DNA of 64,000 bases, from contig CBDDDL010000004.1 in NCBI GenBank assembly GCA_965226645.1, forward strand, positions 1,261,428 to 1,325,427. The letters are read 5' to 3'. The stretch is from Poriferisodalis sp965226645. Its GTDB lineage: Bacteria > Actinomycetota > Acidimicrobiia > Acidimicrobiales > Poriferisodalaceae. The notes under the pieces were generated by a model. It had not been told where the DNA came from. It searched no databases and worked only from the letters and a program-made list of their open reading frames with translations. Shown here one piece after another: positions 25,361 through 34,188 of the stretch. The position numbers and the translations under genes are program-made. Position 1 is the first letter of the stretch, and every line of letters starts with the position of its first letter.

Positions 25361-26521
25361 TCAGGTCGACGATGCAGGACTACTGAGCAGTTCGAGCACC
25401 GCGCGTTTGCCGTCGACTCCGAGTAGCTGAATTCCGTGCTCGAAGTCCCAGACGCCGGTCGACGCGTCGAGTGCCCTATAGATGTGGAGCGCCACGCGAC
25501 GGACACTGTCAAGATCTGTCAGCCAACCGTGCTCGTCAGCACACTGTTGGAGTTCCCCGGAATTCGTGTCGATGTGCTGGAACCAGCGCTCCATCGCAGC
25601 GGGTGCGGGTAGCGAGTCAGACTTGCTGCTGTTGACGCTGGGCGTGGTCATGACAAAGTTCTCTATTTGAGAGAGACGTGCCCGTGACCATGGCACCACA
25701 TGGTCCAAAGAACCGCCGGTCGTTGGCAACCGAATGTCCGTAAAGATGCATCGTCCCCGTTGGATCTCGACGAGACCCTGACGCATCTTCGGCGACGGCA
25801 TGATTCTGTCGCGGCCGAACAGGTGGGAATAGACATCGTCGATCGGCAGCTGGAGCGTCTCACGGTTGATCCTCATGACCGCCTGGGCGAATCGGAACTC
25901 AATCAGCGGACGGAGTACCCCTGCAAATCGTGTGAGGCTCCGAGCAACACCAGGAAGAAATGTGAGCGCTGTCTTGTCACCTGTCATGTCGTACAAGAAC
26001 GGATCGGGGTCTCCCGGAAGTCGCTGAAGCAGTCGTACCGGATTTCTCAAGAGGTTTGCTCGGACCTTTGCGAGCGCCGTTTCGTACGCCTGCTTCCATT
26101 CGGTTTGCAGGTCGGTGCCATCCAACCTTCGCTCGACGATCTCGAGTGGCATTTCCTGGAGATCGCCACGGTCACCGCATTCCAGGAGATCCCTGAGCCC
26201 ACGGATCTCCTGCATGACAGTCGTGTCATCGGCAACGGTGCCGTCGCTGCGTCTCTTGCGTGCCGAACTCTGACGCAGATTGAATGTTCTGCCACCGTAC
26301 GGGTAGGGGCGGGCATGCTCCCAGTGAATCTCCAGGTAGCGCTGTGCAATCCGAGTCTGAGTGACGCTTGGCGCATCGCCTTCGAGCGCGGGTGCCAGAT
26401 CGATGAGTGTGAGCAACAGACCGAGCTTGTTGGTGCCCGTCATCGCAGCACGGTCGAGTATCTCCAAGATCCCCGGTATCGGGTCCAAACGCGCTGACCG
26501 TCCCGAGGTCGGAGAACTCAC
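25361..26521 (-). CDS. HNH endonuclease-domain protein of the ATPase-PIN cluster
   Basis: 386 residues. A helical N-terminal ~250 residues of no family I recognise is followed by an HNH-type site: GRCIFTDIRLP, then SLDHVVPWSR (the metal-binding DH) and IENFVMTTPSVNSSKSD (the N/K-S-D part). Expected to cut DNA. It is 118 bases upstream of the ATPase gene on the same strand. The GTG start is only 16 bases from the end of an IS982 copy, so the native promoter is probably lost. Confidence 0.8.
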   Translation of the reverse strand: MSSPTSGRSARLDPIPGILEILDRAAMTGTNKLGLLLTLIDLAPALEGDAPSVTQTRIAQRYLEIHWEHARPYPYGGRTFNLRQSSARKRRSDGTVADDTTVMQEIRGLRDLLECGDRGDLQEMPLEIVERRLDGTDLQTEWKQAYETALAKVRANLLRNPVRLLQRLPGDPDPFLYDMTGDKTALTFLPGVARSLTRFAGVLRPLIEFRFAQAVMRINRETLQLPIDDVYSHLFGRDRIMPSPKMRQGLVEIQRGRCIFTDIRLPTTGGSLDHVVPWSRARLSQIENFVMTTPSVNSSKSDSLPAPAAMERWFQHIDTNSGELQQCADEHGWLTDLDSVRRVALHIYRALDASTGVWDFEHGIQLLGVDGKRAVLELLSSPASST

Positions 26522-26537
26522 CCAGGCGAATGTAGCT

Positions 26538-27568
26538 CTAGATGATTAGTTCCAAGGGGTCGGGTCCACCTGTGGTGGGGTGAGGGTGTCCAAGCTCGGG
26601 GTGTGAAACAACACCTCGATCTCGGAGGACCGGAGCATGAACCCGGACTTGGGGCACCCTCGCGACCGCACTGTATGTGCGGATCGATGACCTGTTGGCG
26701 CAGAACCCTCATTGGGCGCCGCTGCGGCCTGCGGTGGGGTTCGCCCCGAAGCTGTCGGACGCGGAGCTGGTCACCTTGGCGGTGATCTCGGCGCTGCTGG
26801 GCTATGACAGCGAGTCGCAGTTCGTGCGCTACGCCCACGCGCATCTGCGACCGTGGTTCCCGTACCTGCCCAACCGCGACGGCTACAACAAGCGGCTGCG
26901 GCGCAGCGGCGAGATGATCGCTCGTGTCATGGGATGGCTCGCACGCGAGTGCGAGTCGTGGCACGACGACGTGTGGCTGGTCGACTCCACCCCGGTCGAG
27001 TGCGGCCGAAGCCGCGAGACCCAAAAGCGCTCTGACCTCGCCCGATGGGCCCAATACGGCTGATGCGCGTCGCATTCGCGGTACTTCTGGGGTCTGCGCC
27101 TGCACCTTGTGGCCACCCCGGCGGGGCTGCCGACCGCGTTCGCGCTCGCCGGCGCGAAAGCCGACGAACGCGAAGTCTGCGCCGACATGATCACCGCGGC
27201 CGGGATCGCCAGGCCCGGCCAGACACTCATCGCCGACAACCGCTACAGACGCGCCGCGTTCGAACGTCAGCTCAACCAAGCCGGCATCACCCTGCTGCGC
27301 CCCGCCACCCGATCCGAGGCCCCACGTCCCGGCGCAAGGTTCCTGCGGCCCTTGCGCCAGATCATCGAATCGATCAACCAGACCCTCAAAGGCCCACTCA
27401 CCCTCGAACGCCACAACCGCCGCACCAAAGCCGGCGTCGCCGTGCGCATCGCGACACGGCTCCTCGCCCTCACCACCGCCATCTGGCACAACGAGACCCA
27501 CCGACACAGCCGACCAGCACGCTCACTCACCGCCTACGACCACTGACCCCTTGGAACTAATCATCTAG
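26538..27568 (+). mobile_element. IS982-family insertion sequence, copy 1 (decayed)
   Basis: 1,031 bp bounded by the inverted repeat CTAGATGATTAGTTCCAAGG at both ends. The outer CTAG is shared by all four ends of the two copies in the window and may be either part of the repeat or a CTAG target duplication. It sits between the HNH gene start and a fragment of an IS481 transposase. Confidence 0.88.
26637..27546 (+). pseudogene. IS982-family transposase (frameshift and nonsense)
   Basis: Family regions are clear: FAPKLSDAELVTLAVISALLG, GYNKRLRRSGEMIARVMGWL, WLVDSTPVECG and later LIADNRYRRAAF and RQIIESINQTLKG. Compared with copy 2, one extra base near 26653 shifts the start frame, and the codon after AQYG is TGA (27061) where copy 2 has TAC. 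The enzyme is therefore inactive. Confidence 0.9.
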
Positions 27569-27677
27569 TTGTAATGCCCAAAGAGGTTGTTGACGCGGCT
27601 GGCGGGTGGTCCGCCTATGGCGGTGTGGTGCCGGTGGAGGTTGTAGGTGTGCACCCAGGTCTGGAGTCTGCGTCAGT
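27566..27677 (-). pseudogene. C-terminal scrap of an IS481-family integrase
   Basis: Translated on the minus strand this gives RRLQTWVHTYNLHRHHTAIG and then GPPASRVNNLFGHYN, the well-conserved tail of IS481 transposases. It begins right after the stop of the membrane-protein gene and is cut by IS982, which supplies the TAG. Confidence 0.8.
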
Positions 27678-29096
27678 TCAGGCGAAGCCGAAGATCGGCG
27701 GGAAGGCCACTACGACCACCGCAGCCCATGCGGCGTAGACGCCGAAGTGGGCTGTCTGCCACCGCACGATGTCCGCGAACGGCCGGCGTCGGCGAAACAG
27801 CGCTATGTACAGCCACACGCTTCCGGCCAGATTCACCAACAAGATGGCATTGACGCCAGCGATGGCGGCTCGATTTGGGCTCCATCCATAGTCTGCAATC
27901 CGCCCGAGAATGGCGACGAACGTGATCACGTTGGTGGCGAGCCCCGCCGCCGCGAGCACTCCCGAAGCCGTGTCGAACAGTCCTGGCCGGGAGTCAGCGC
28001 GCCGAGCGGCGGCGGAGAACAGCAGCAGGCCGACGACGAGTCCGAGGATCACGTTGAACGTGATGAGAACTTCGCGATCGCCTTGGATGCTCTGACCGCT
28101 AGCTGGCAGGGCGATCAGGAACACGAGCAGCATCACCGCGAACAACGGCGTGAAGATGAACGCCAGCATCGATGAGATCCTCGAGGCCGCGCCCTGCCAC
28201 ACTTCGACGAGCCACGCGGTGACAACCACCGCTCCGGCAGCGCCAGCGGTGGCTGCCCACTGGACGGCCGTGCCGGGAGCGAAGCCGATCGCTATGAATG
28301 CGCTAGCGGCCAGTCCCAAGAACACGCCGCCGCCCAATGCGATCAGGACGTAGTACACGACCCACTCGCCGCTGAAGCGCACGTAGTCGTTCCTGCGGCT
28401 CGGTGAGCGCCAGTCTTTGCCGAGGTAGGCGAGCCCGACGACAAGCCAGAGCAGCACCAGCAGGTGGAACCACGCAAGCACCTCGGTCAGCGGGGTACCT
28501 CGGTCTGAGCTGAACGGGTATGAGTTCATGACCACGGTGGTTGCCCCGAACACCCCTGCGAGCACTACATAGACCCATCTCGGGGGGCGCTGAAGCCAGG
28601 CGAACCATCCCGCCAGGGTGGGCAGCACCAGCACTCCAAGGTTGCGGCTGTAGAAGCTGCCGTCTTCGCCGTCGCCGAGTTCCAAGCCGAAAAGCACCGG
28701 GACCCTGACTGCTACCGCAGCTGCGACCGCAAGGCAAGCCATGACCCAGATGTCCTGCCGGCTGCGACCTCGACGAGGGGGCACCACGCCGTCGGGGGCT
28801 TGTGATGCAACTGCGCTTTCAGATTCAGCGACTTCCGTTGAGGGTTCGGGCTCGGGTTCGTCCCACAGTCCGGCGAAATGCTCCCTTGCGAACGCCTGCA
28901 TCGACGGATCGTTCGCCGCAAGGCGCTTCACCGCAATCAGGAACGCCTCGTCCTCACTGAGGCCCGTTTCGCGCAGCCGGTCCGTCATCTCTTCCAGTTG
29001 CCCTTGCGCACCTTCGGGTGCAGGAATCTGGTGCTGCTCGATGCCCTGAACACGGTCGAGCGAGTGTTCGCGACCCCCTTCAGACATGTCGGGCAT
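27678..29096 (-). CDS. Permease-prefix-domain membrane protein
   Basis: 472 residues. Residues ~30-75 (QLEEMTDRLRETGLSEDEAF, KRLAANDPSM) match the 'permease prefix domain 1' that precedes membrane proteins in many actinobacteria and firmicutes. After an acidic linker come about 11 hydrophobic segments. No transporter motif is evident; the family relates loosely to DUF4153-type proteins. The C-terminus ends FPPIFGFA directly at the IS481 remnant, so some tail residues may have been replaced. ATG start, divergent from the repeat region. Confidence 0.75.
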   Translation of the reverse strand: MPDMSEGGREHSLDRVQGIEQHQIPAPEGAQGQLEEMTDRLRETGLSEDEAFLIAVKRLAANDPSMQAFAREHFAGLWDEPEPEPSTEVAESESAVASQAPDGVVPPRRGRSRQDIWVMACLAVAAAVAVRVPVLFGLELGDGEDGSFYSRNLGVLVLPTLAGWFAWLQRPPRWVYVVLAGVFGATTVVMNSYPFSSDRGTPLTEVLAWFHLLVLLWLVVGLAYLGKDWRSPSRRNDYVRFSGEWVVYYVLIALGGGVFLGLAASAFIAIGFAPGTAVQWAATAGAAGAVVVTAWLVEVWQGAASRISSMLAFIFTPLFAVMLLVFLIALPASGQSIQGDREVLITFNVILGLVVGLLLFSAAARRADSRPGLFDTASGVLAAAGLATNVITFVAILGRIADYGWSPNRAAIAGVNAILLVNLAGSVWLYIALFRRRRPFADIVRWQTAHFGVYAAWAAVVVVAFPPIFGFA

Positions 29097-29251
29097 CGTA
29101 TGGCGGTATTACGAGTCGACGAGGCGTCGAACCTCGGCAGCGAAGCGGGGGATGTCCTCGGTGATCGCGTGGCACAAACGACTATGGTGATTGACGCCGA
29201 ATGGTTCGGTTAGTAGGCGTCAGCCGAATGCAGCCGAAATACCGTGGCAAC

Positions 29252-29282
29252 GGGACCCCGGAACGCACGGGGTCCCTTTTTT
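29252..29282 (+). terminator. Rho-independent terminator reading rightward
   Basis: Stem GGGACCCCG / CGGGGTCCC with a 7-base loop, followed by TTTTTT. No protein gene precedes it on this strand, so it may end a short RNA started near 29190 or be a relic. Confidence 0.8.
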
Positions 29283-29309
29283 GTCTATGCGCCTGCTCGC
29301 CGACCGATC

Positions 29310-29590
29310 CTGAGCGGGAACCATTGAAGCGGATCGTTGTTGGTCACCCCAACTGAGCCGAACAAGAACGGGAATAGAGCGCGAATAGTGCGCGACCAAC
29401 TGACGACGGCGCGAAACCGCAGGTCAGCGCATTGAAGCGAACACCCGTTGGTACCCCCTAATAGAACACGAATAGAACGGGAATAGTGATGGGATCGGCC
29501 AGCAAGGGTGCGAAACCGCAGGTCAGCGGGTTGCAGCGACCAGCCGACACCCCCTCGAAAAGAACCGGAATAGAACGGGGAAGGTGCAGA
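29310..29590 (+). repeat. Left repeat block: 99-bp-period units with GAATAG iterons
   Basis: CGAAACCGCAGGTCAGCG starts at 29412 and 29511 (99-bp period). Each unit also carries a run of GAATAG/AATAGAAC steps about 10-11 bp apart and a TACCCCCT or CACCCCCT box. A degenerate unit precedes them. The same block, about 93% identical by eye, follows the neighbouring gene at 31119-31357 in the same orientation. Confidence 0.9.
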
Positions 29591-29715
29591 CCGCACAATC
29601 GCGAACCGCTTCAACGCGCAACTGCAGAGCAAGCCAGCGGTCCGGCAGGTAAGACGACCGGTGTCGTTCTGCGTCGCGGACTGATCAGCTGCTGGCTCGG
29701 CGATACTGGCAGACG

Positions 29716-31110
29716 ATGACGCCCGAAGAAATCGCTCGCCTCGCACAGCAAGGCGAATCTGAGGTAGTCGAGTTCAAAGCGACCACAGGCCAACGGAATG
29801 AGGCGGCCAAGACGCTCTCGGCCATGCTCAACGGTCGAGGCGGCCGCGTGATCTTCGGCATCGGCCCCAAAGGCAACGTCGCCGGGCAGCAGGTGGGCGA
29901 CACCTCCCTCACTGACATCACCAACGCTTGCCAAGAAATTCACCCGCGACATCCCCCGTCGATCGAGAGAGTCCCACTGCCCGATTGCGGCGGGCGCGAG
30001 GTACTGATAGCAACCGTTCCGGCCGGTGCGAACAAGCCGTACGCATACCGCGGCAACCACTTCATGCGATCAGGCGCTGCGACAGTGGTCATGCCGGACG
30101 AGACCCAGTTGTCGCTGGTGCTCGAACGCGCTCATGGCTTGGCCCGGTGGGAACTTGAGGCATCCGGGCGCGACCTCAGCGTCATCGACGAACGTGAGGT
30201 CCGATTGTTCCGGGATGATGCCATCAAGGCCGGGCGTGCCAGGTTCGATGCGGATGCCTCAGTCGTCGATGTGCTGCGAGCGCTGAATCTCTTGGACGGC
30301 CAAGGCCAACCGAACCGCGGCGCCATTGCACTCTTCGGACGTATCGAGTCGCTCGACGGCACGTTCCCGACTCTCGGCTGTCGCCTTGTGGCGCTCGACG
30401 ACACCGAGCTCGCGGAGGAATTCCGAGACGATGCGCTCGTCGAGGACAATGTGTACGCCTCGCTGCGCAAGGCGATGGCGTTTTGCGACGAACACCTGCA
30501 CTGGCGAGTGCACATCGGCGGCAGCTTGCAGGCAGACGCCGACTCGGAGATCCCTCGCGAAGTTGTACGCGAAGCACTTGCCAATGCATTCGGCCACCGC
30601 GACTACGCAACTGCCGGTCTGGTCCAAGTTCGCGTCTTCTCCAACAGGCTTGAGGTGCTGTCGCCTGGCCAACTGCACTTCGGGCTCGCCCCGGCCGACC
30701 TCTACCTACCTCATGGCTCGCATCCATGGAACCCGAACCTGCTCGCCTGTCTCTACCGTCGGGGCATTGTTGAACAACTCGGCTCAGGGACATTGCGAAT
30801 GGTGCGGAAGTGCGCAGATGCAGGGCTCGGTCGCCCCGTATTCACATCCACCAGTGCGTCGGTGACGTGCAGCGTGCCACGGCGGGGGCACTGGCTGGGA
30901 CCGGATGGGGCTGGCTTGGCGGTCACCAGGCTGGAAGCTGCCGTGCTGACGGCCTTGGCTGAGGGCCCCGCAGCACGGGGGGAACTCGCCGACGATCTCG
31001 AGGTCAGCGTCGCTGAGGTACGTGAAGCGCTGGTGCAGCTGCGAGATCTAGGCCTCGTACTTGTGGAAGGCCACGGTCGAGGCGCGTACTGGCTGCTCGA
31101 CAACTCCTAG
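29716..31110 (+). CDS. Schlafen/AlbA_2 domain ATP-binding protein
   Basis: 464 residues. N-terminal AlbA_2 domain (GESEVVEFKATTGQRNEAAK, then GGRVIFGIG), a middle region, a GHKL-like ATP-binding part (VVREALANAFGHRDYA, EVLSPGQLHFGL, VEQLGSGTLRM) and a C-terminal winged helix (VLTALAEGPAARGELADDL). This is the 'ATP-dependent DNA helicase RecG-like / putative transcriptional regulator' family of accessory DNA. It lies alone between two copies of a repeat block, with GATACT 8 nt before the ATG. Function unknown; DNA binding is likely. Confidence 0.88.
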   Translation: MTPEEIARLAQQGESEVVEFKATTGQRNEAAKTLSAMLNGRGGRVIFGIGPKGNVAGQQVGDTSLTDITNACQEIHPRHPPSIERVPLPDCGGREVLIATVPAGANKPYAYRGNHFMRSGAATVVMPDETQLSLVLERAHGLARWELEASGRDLSVIDEREVRLFRDDAIKAGRARFDADASVVDVLRALNLLDGQGQPNRGAIALFGRIESLDGTFPTLGCRLVALDDTELAEEFRDDALVEDNVYASLRKAMAFCDEHLHWRVHIGGSLQADADSEIPREVVREALANAFGHRDYATAGLVQVRVFSNRLEVLSPGQLHFGLAPADLYLPHGSHPWNPNLLACLYRRGIVEQLGSGTLRMVRKCADAGLGRPVFTSTSASVTCSVPRRGHWLGPDGAGLAVTRLEAAVLTALAEGPAARGELADDLEVSVAEVREALVQLRDLGLVLVEGHGRGAYWLLDNS

Positions 31111-31118
31111 CGACTGCC

Positions 31119-31357
31119 CGACACCCCCTCGAAAAGAATCGGAATAGAACGGGAATAGAGGCGGGGCTGGCCAACGGCAGTACGAAACCGCAGGTCAGCG
31201 CGTTGAAGCGAACACTCGTTGGTACCCCCTAATAGAACACGAATAGAACGGGAATAGTGCTGGGATCGGCCAGCAGGGGTGCGAAACCGCAGGTCAGCGC
31301 GTTGTAGCGGCTACCCGACACCCCCTCGAAAAGAACGGGAATAGAACCGGAATAGTG
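31119..31357 (+). repeat. Right repeat block: 99-bp-period units with GAATAG iterons
   Basis: CGAAACCGCAGGTCAGCG at 31183 and 31282, again 99 bp apart, with the same order of unit types as the left block, preceded by a partial unit with CACCCCCTCGAAAAGAATCGG. This fills almost the whole spacer to the phosphoribosyltransferase gene. Confidence 0.9.
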
Positions 31358-31407
31358 GGGAGCGCTAGGTTGCGGGCGGCGTTGGCAGCAGTGGACTGGG
31401 AGGGCGC

Positions 31408-31914
31408 GTGAGCGAGGCGACGGACGCTGAAGAACGGGAAGTCATGGACTGGCGTGGGTACGGCGTCGCAGTGCGCGAGCTGGCGCAGGCCATCGCTGAC
31501 GATGGCTACCGACCCGAGATGATCCTGGCCATTGCGCGGGGCGGGCTGTTCTGCGCTGGCTCGCTGGGCTACGCCTTGTCGGTCAAGAACATCTACGTCA
31601 TGAACTGCGAGTACTACACCGGCGTCGACGAGCGGCTCGATGTGCCCATCATGCTGCCGCCGACACCCGATCTGGTCGACCACCGCGACTCGGACATCCT
31701 CATCGCCGACGATGTCGCCGACACCGGCCACACGCTCAAGATGGTGTACGACTTCTGCCTGCCGCGAGTGCGCAGCGTACGCACCGCAGTGCTGTACGAA
31801 AAGCCCTGGTCCACGGTCAACTGCGACTGGGTATGGCGCCACACCGACGAATGGATCAACTTCCCCTGGTCCACCGAGCCCCCGATCGTCACCGACGAGC
31901 AGGCTCGCGCCTGA
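31408..31914 (+). CDS. Phosphoribosyltransferase family protein
   Basis: 168-residue type I PRTase fold, as in xanthine/hypoxanthine-type enzymes of actinobacteria. PRPP-binding loop is DILIADDVADTGHTLKMV, with the earlier MILAIARGGLFCAG (PPi loop). The C-terminal hood ends EWINFPWSTEPP, like GPT-type proteins. GTG start with GGGAGG ribosome site. The next gene, an MFS transporter, overlaps its 3' end, which suggests a purine-related or unknown base as common substrate. Confidence 0.88.
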   Translation: MSEATDAEEREVMDWRGYGVAVRELAQAIADDGYRPEMILAIARGGLFCAGSLGYALSVKNIYVMNCEYYTGVDERLDVPIMLPPTPDLVDHRDSDILIADDVADTGHTLKMVYDFCLPRVRSVRTAVLYEKPWSTVNCDWVWRHTDEWINFPWSTEPPIVTDEQARA

Positions 31915-33164
31915 GCTCGACGCAACCGTCGCCTGGCGCGTCGGCTGGCGCCGACCGCCCGCCAAGACGCATCGGCGAACGCGAATTCATCCTGCTCATG
32001 GCGCTGGCAAGCGCCATGGCGGCGATCGCCATCGACACGCTGCTCCCGGCGTTCGAGCAGATGCGGCCTGCCTTCGGTCTCAGCGCCGACTCCACAAAGC
32101 TGTCGCTCACACTCACGCTGTTCTTCGCAGGCATGGCAGTGGGCACCCTCTTCTATGGCCCGATCGCCGACGCCATCGGTCGCAAGCCGCTGCTGTTCGT
32201 CAGCTTGGGCATCTATGCCGTGGCAGCCGTGGTGGGAGCGCTGGCGCCATCGCTGGAGGTGCTGCTGGCCAGCCGCTTCGTGTGGGGCTTTGCCGCCGCA
32301 GGCCCGCGCACCCTCACTCAGGCCATCGTGCGCGACCGCTTCAGCGGCACCGCCATGGCCCGGGCGATGACGCTCATCCAGACCGTGTTCTTCCTGGGGC
32401 CGATCCTCGCCCCGATCCTCGGCAAGGGCCTCGTGGCGCTCGGATCGTGGCGCTACACCTTGCTCTTCGGCGCAGTAAGCGCAGGTGCGTTGGCGCTATG
32501 GTCGCTGCGGCTGCCGGAGACGCTCGCGGATGAGAACCGCAGGCCGCTGAGCTTCACCACCACGCTCGCCGGATTCGGCAGCGTGATCGCAAACCGCACG
32601 ACCCTCGGTTACACGCTGGCAGTCACGTTCGGATTCGGTGCGCTCTTCTCGTTCCTGGCCAGCTCAGAACTCATCTTCGTTGACGTCTATGGGCGGCCGA
32701 GCTGGTTCGTTCCGTACTTCTCCACGATGAGCGCGATCGCCGCGGGCGTGTCGATCGCCAACAACCAGATGCTGCGCCGAGTCGAAGCGCGACCGCTCGC
32801 TCTCATTGCCGGCGTCGCCTTCGTGGTGACATCGGGTGCACTACTGGCGGTGACTGCGGCAGCCGGCGGGCTACCGTCGATCTGGGTCTGGATGCTGCTG
32901 TTCAGCCTGGTGAACGCTTCGATGATCGGGTTCGCCCCAGTCGCCATCAGCCTGGCGCTCGAACCGATGGGCGCAATGGCGGGCACGGCTGCTGCGGTTG
33001 TGGGCTTCTGCTCGACTGGGCTGGGAGCTTTGCTCGCCGCGATCACCGATCGAGCGATCGCTGGCGACGTGATGCCGATTGGCGTGAGCTACTTCATCTA
33101 CGGGGTGCTCGCCCTCGCCTGCCAACTGTGGGCTCGGCGCGAATCGAGGCGTGTACGCGCCTGA
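31833..33164 (+). CDS. Bcr/CflA-type MFS transporter
   Basis: A 12-helix drug/metabolite exporter of the major facilitator superfamily: helix 1 begins FILLMALASAMAAIAIDTLLPA, motif A GPIADAIGRKPLLF follows helix 2, and SRFVWGFAAAGPRTLTQA matches Bcr proteins. The start is unclear: helix 1 begins before the first good ATG (31998), and upstream in-frame ATGs at 31833 and 31851 would overlap the PRTase gene by 60-80 bases. A non-ATG start near 31911 is also possible. 443 residues if the first ATG is used. Confidence 0.88.
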   Translation: MAPHRRMDQLPLVHRAPDRHRRAGSRLSSTQPSPGASAGADRPPRRIGEREFILLMALASAMAAIAIDTLLPAFEQMRPAFGLSADSTKLSLTLTLFFAGMAVGTLFYGPIADAIGRKPLLFVSLGIYAVAAVVGALAPSLEVLLASRFVWGFAAAGPRTLTQAIVRDRFSGTAMARAMTLIQTVFFLGPILAPILGKGLVALGSWRYTLLFGAVSAGALALWSLRLPETLADENRRPLSFTTTLAGFGSVIANRTTLGYTLAVTFGFGALFSFLASSELIFVDVYGRPSWFVPYFSTMSAIAAGVSIANNQMLRRVEARPLALIAGVAFVVTSGALLAVTAAAGGLPSIWVWMLLFSLVNASMIGFAPVAISLALEPMGAMAGTAAAVVGFCSTGLGALLAAITDRAIAGDVMPIGVSYFIYGVLALACQLWARRESRRVRA

Positions 33165-33196
33165 ACTGCGGCCCGGCCCGCCCCAACGTGGGCCCG

Positions 33197-34102
33197 CTAG
33201 GTCCGCTGGCGGTCCAGGTGGTGGTCTTCGGTGCAGGCATCCTCGGACGTCTCAAGCTGCAAGGTGACGTGCGAGATGCCGTGTCGGTCCTTCGCTATCC
33301 GCCGCAGCTCGCCCAGGACCGCACCGTGGTCGGCGTCGTGGTCCGGGTCGGTGATCACGTGAGCGCTCATCGAGACGTAGCCAGACGTGACCGTCCACAC
33401 GTGGATGTCATGCATGACGGTGACCCCGGACACGTTCTCCATGTCGGCGCAGAGCGCTTCGAGGTCGACGTGGGAGGGCACGCCGTCGATGAGCACGTGG
33501 AATACCGATGCGGCCAGCTTCCATGAGCTCAGGAGGATCAGAGCTGCGATCAGCACGCTGAGTGCCGGATCGACCCACCACCAACCGAAGATCAGGATCG
33601 CCGCGGCGGAGATCATCACCGCCACTGAGACCATCAGATCCGCCAACACGTGCCGGAACGCCGCCTCGACGTTCAGACTGTGGGCCGCGGAGCCATGCAG
33701 CAGGAAAGCCGCCGCGATGTTGACCAGCAGGCCGATGCCGCCGATGACCAGCACCCAACCGGCAGCAATTTCGACAGGCTCTCCGCCGAACCCGTCGATG
33801 AAGCGCCGAATGGATGCCCAGCCGATCCATGCCGCGATTGCCCACAGCATCAAAGCGTTGGCCGCCGCCGCGAGCACTTCGGCACGCTCGAATCCGAACG
33901 TGCGCTTGAGCGACGCCGGACGCCGAGCGACCCAGGTCGCCGCCAGCGCGAGCCCGATCGCTGCGGAATCAGTGAAGGCGTGGCCGGCATCGGCCGCAAG
34001 CGCCAAGCTCCCCGACAGCACAGCCCCCACCACTTCGGCGATCACGATGGCGATGGTCAGCGCGAGCGCTGCCTTCAGGCGCCGACGAGACACCTCGCGC
34101 AA
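33197..34102 (-). CDS. Cation diffusion facilitator family exporter (zinc type)
   Basis: 301 residues, six membrane helices. The zinc site residues HxxxD/DxxxD are seen as ADAGHAFTDSAAIG (helix 2) and FRHVLADLMVSV (helix 5), giving the H-D / H-D set of ZitB/CzcD-like transporters. The C-terminal cytosolic domain has HDIHVWTVTSGYVSMSAHV. Start is a TTG; no ATG or GTG is available in the right place, and His codons (HHHD) lie just before it. It is next to the Fur/Zur and zinc ABC genes, so it likely completes a zinc homeostasis set. Confidence 0.92.
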   Translation of the reverse strand: MREVSRRRLKAALALTIAIVIAEVVGAVLSGSLALAADAGHAFTDSAAIGLALAATWVARRPASLKRTFGFERAEVLAAAANALMLWAIAAWIGWASIRRFIDGFGGEPVEIAAGWVLVIGGIGLLVNIAAAFLLHGSAAHSLNVEAAFRHVLADLMVSVAVMISAAAILIFGWWWVDPALSVLIAALILLSSWKLAASVFHVLIDGVPSHVDLEALCADMENVSGVTVMHDIHVWTVTSGYVSMSAHVITDPDHDADHGAVLGELRRIAKDRHGISHVTLQLETSEDACTEDHHLDRQRT

Positions 34103-34130
34103 GTCGTGGTGATGCTGCTGTGAGATGCGG

Positions 34131-34155
34131 TTCAGCCTATGACAGGTGTGCTGAA
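34131..34155 (-). promoter_or_regulatory. Candidate operator upstream of the CDF gene
   Basis: TTCAGC (34131-34136) and GCTGAA (34150-34155), a 6-bp inverted repeat with a 13-base gap, in the spacer between the regulator and CDF genes. It could be a regulatory site, but it does not match the operator of the uptake genes. Confidence 0.25.
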
Positions 34156-34188
34156 TCGCCGGGACAGCTACGGGTCGCGTCTGCGCCC

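Noticed and set aside
26538..26541. CTAG as certain target duplication of IS982
   Set aside because: All four IS982 ends carry CTAG, so it cannot be told apart from a part of the terminal repeat without an empty site.
29310..31357. Possible CRISPR array
   Set aside because: Units are 99 bp with near-identical interiors, no unique spacers and no cas genes.
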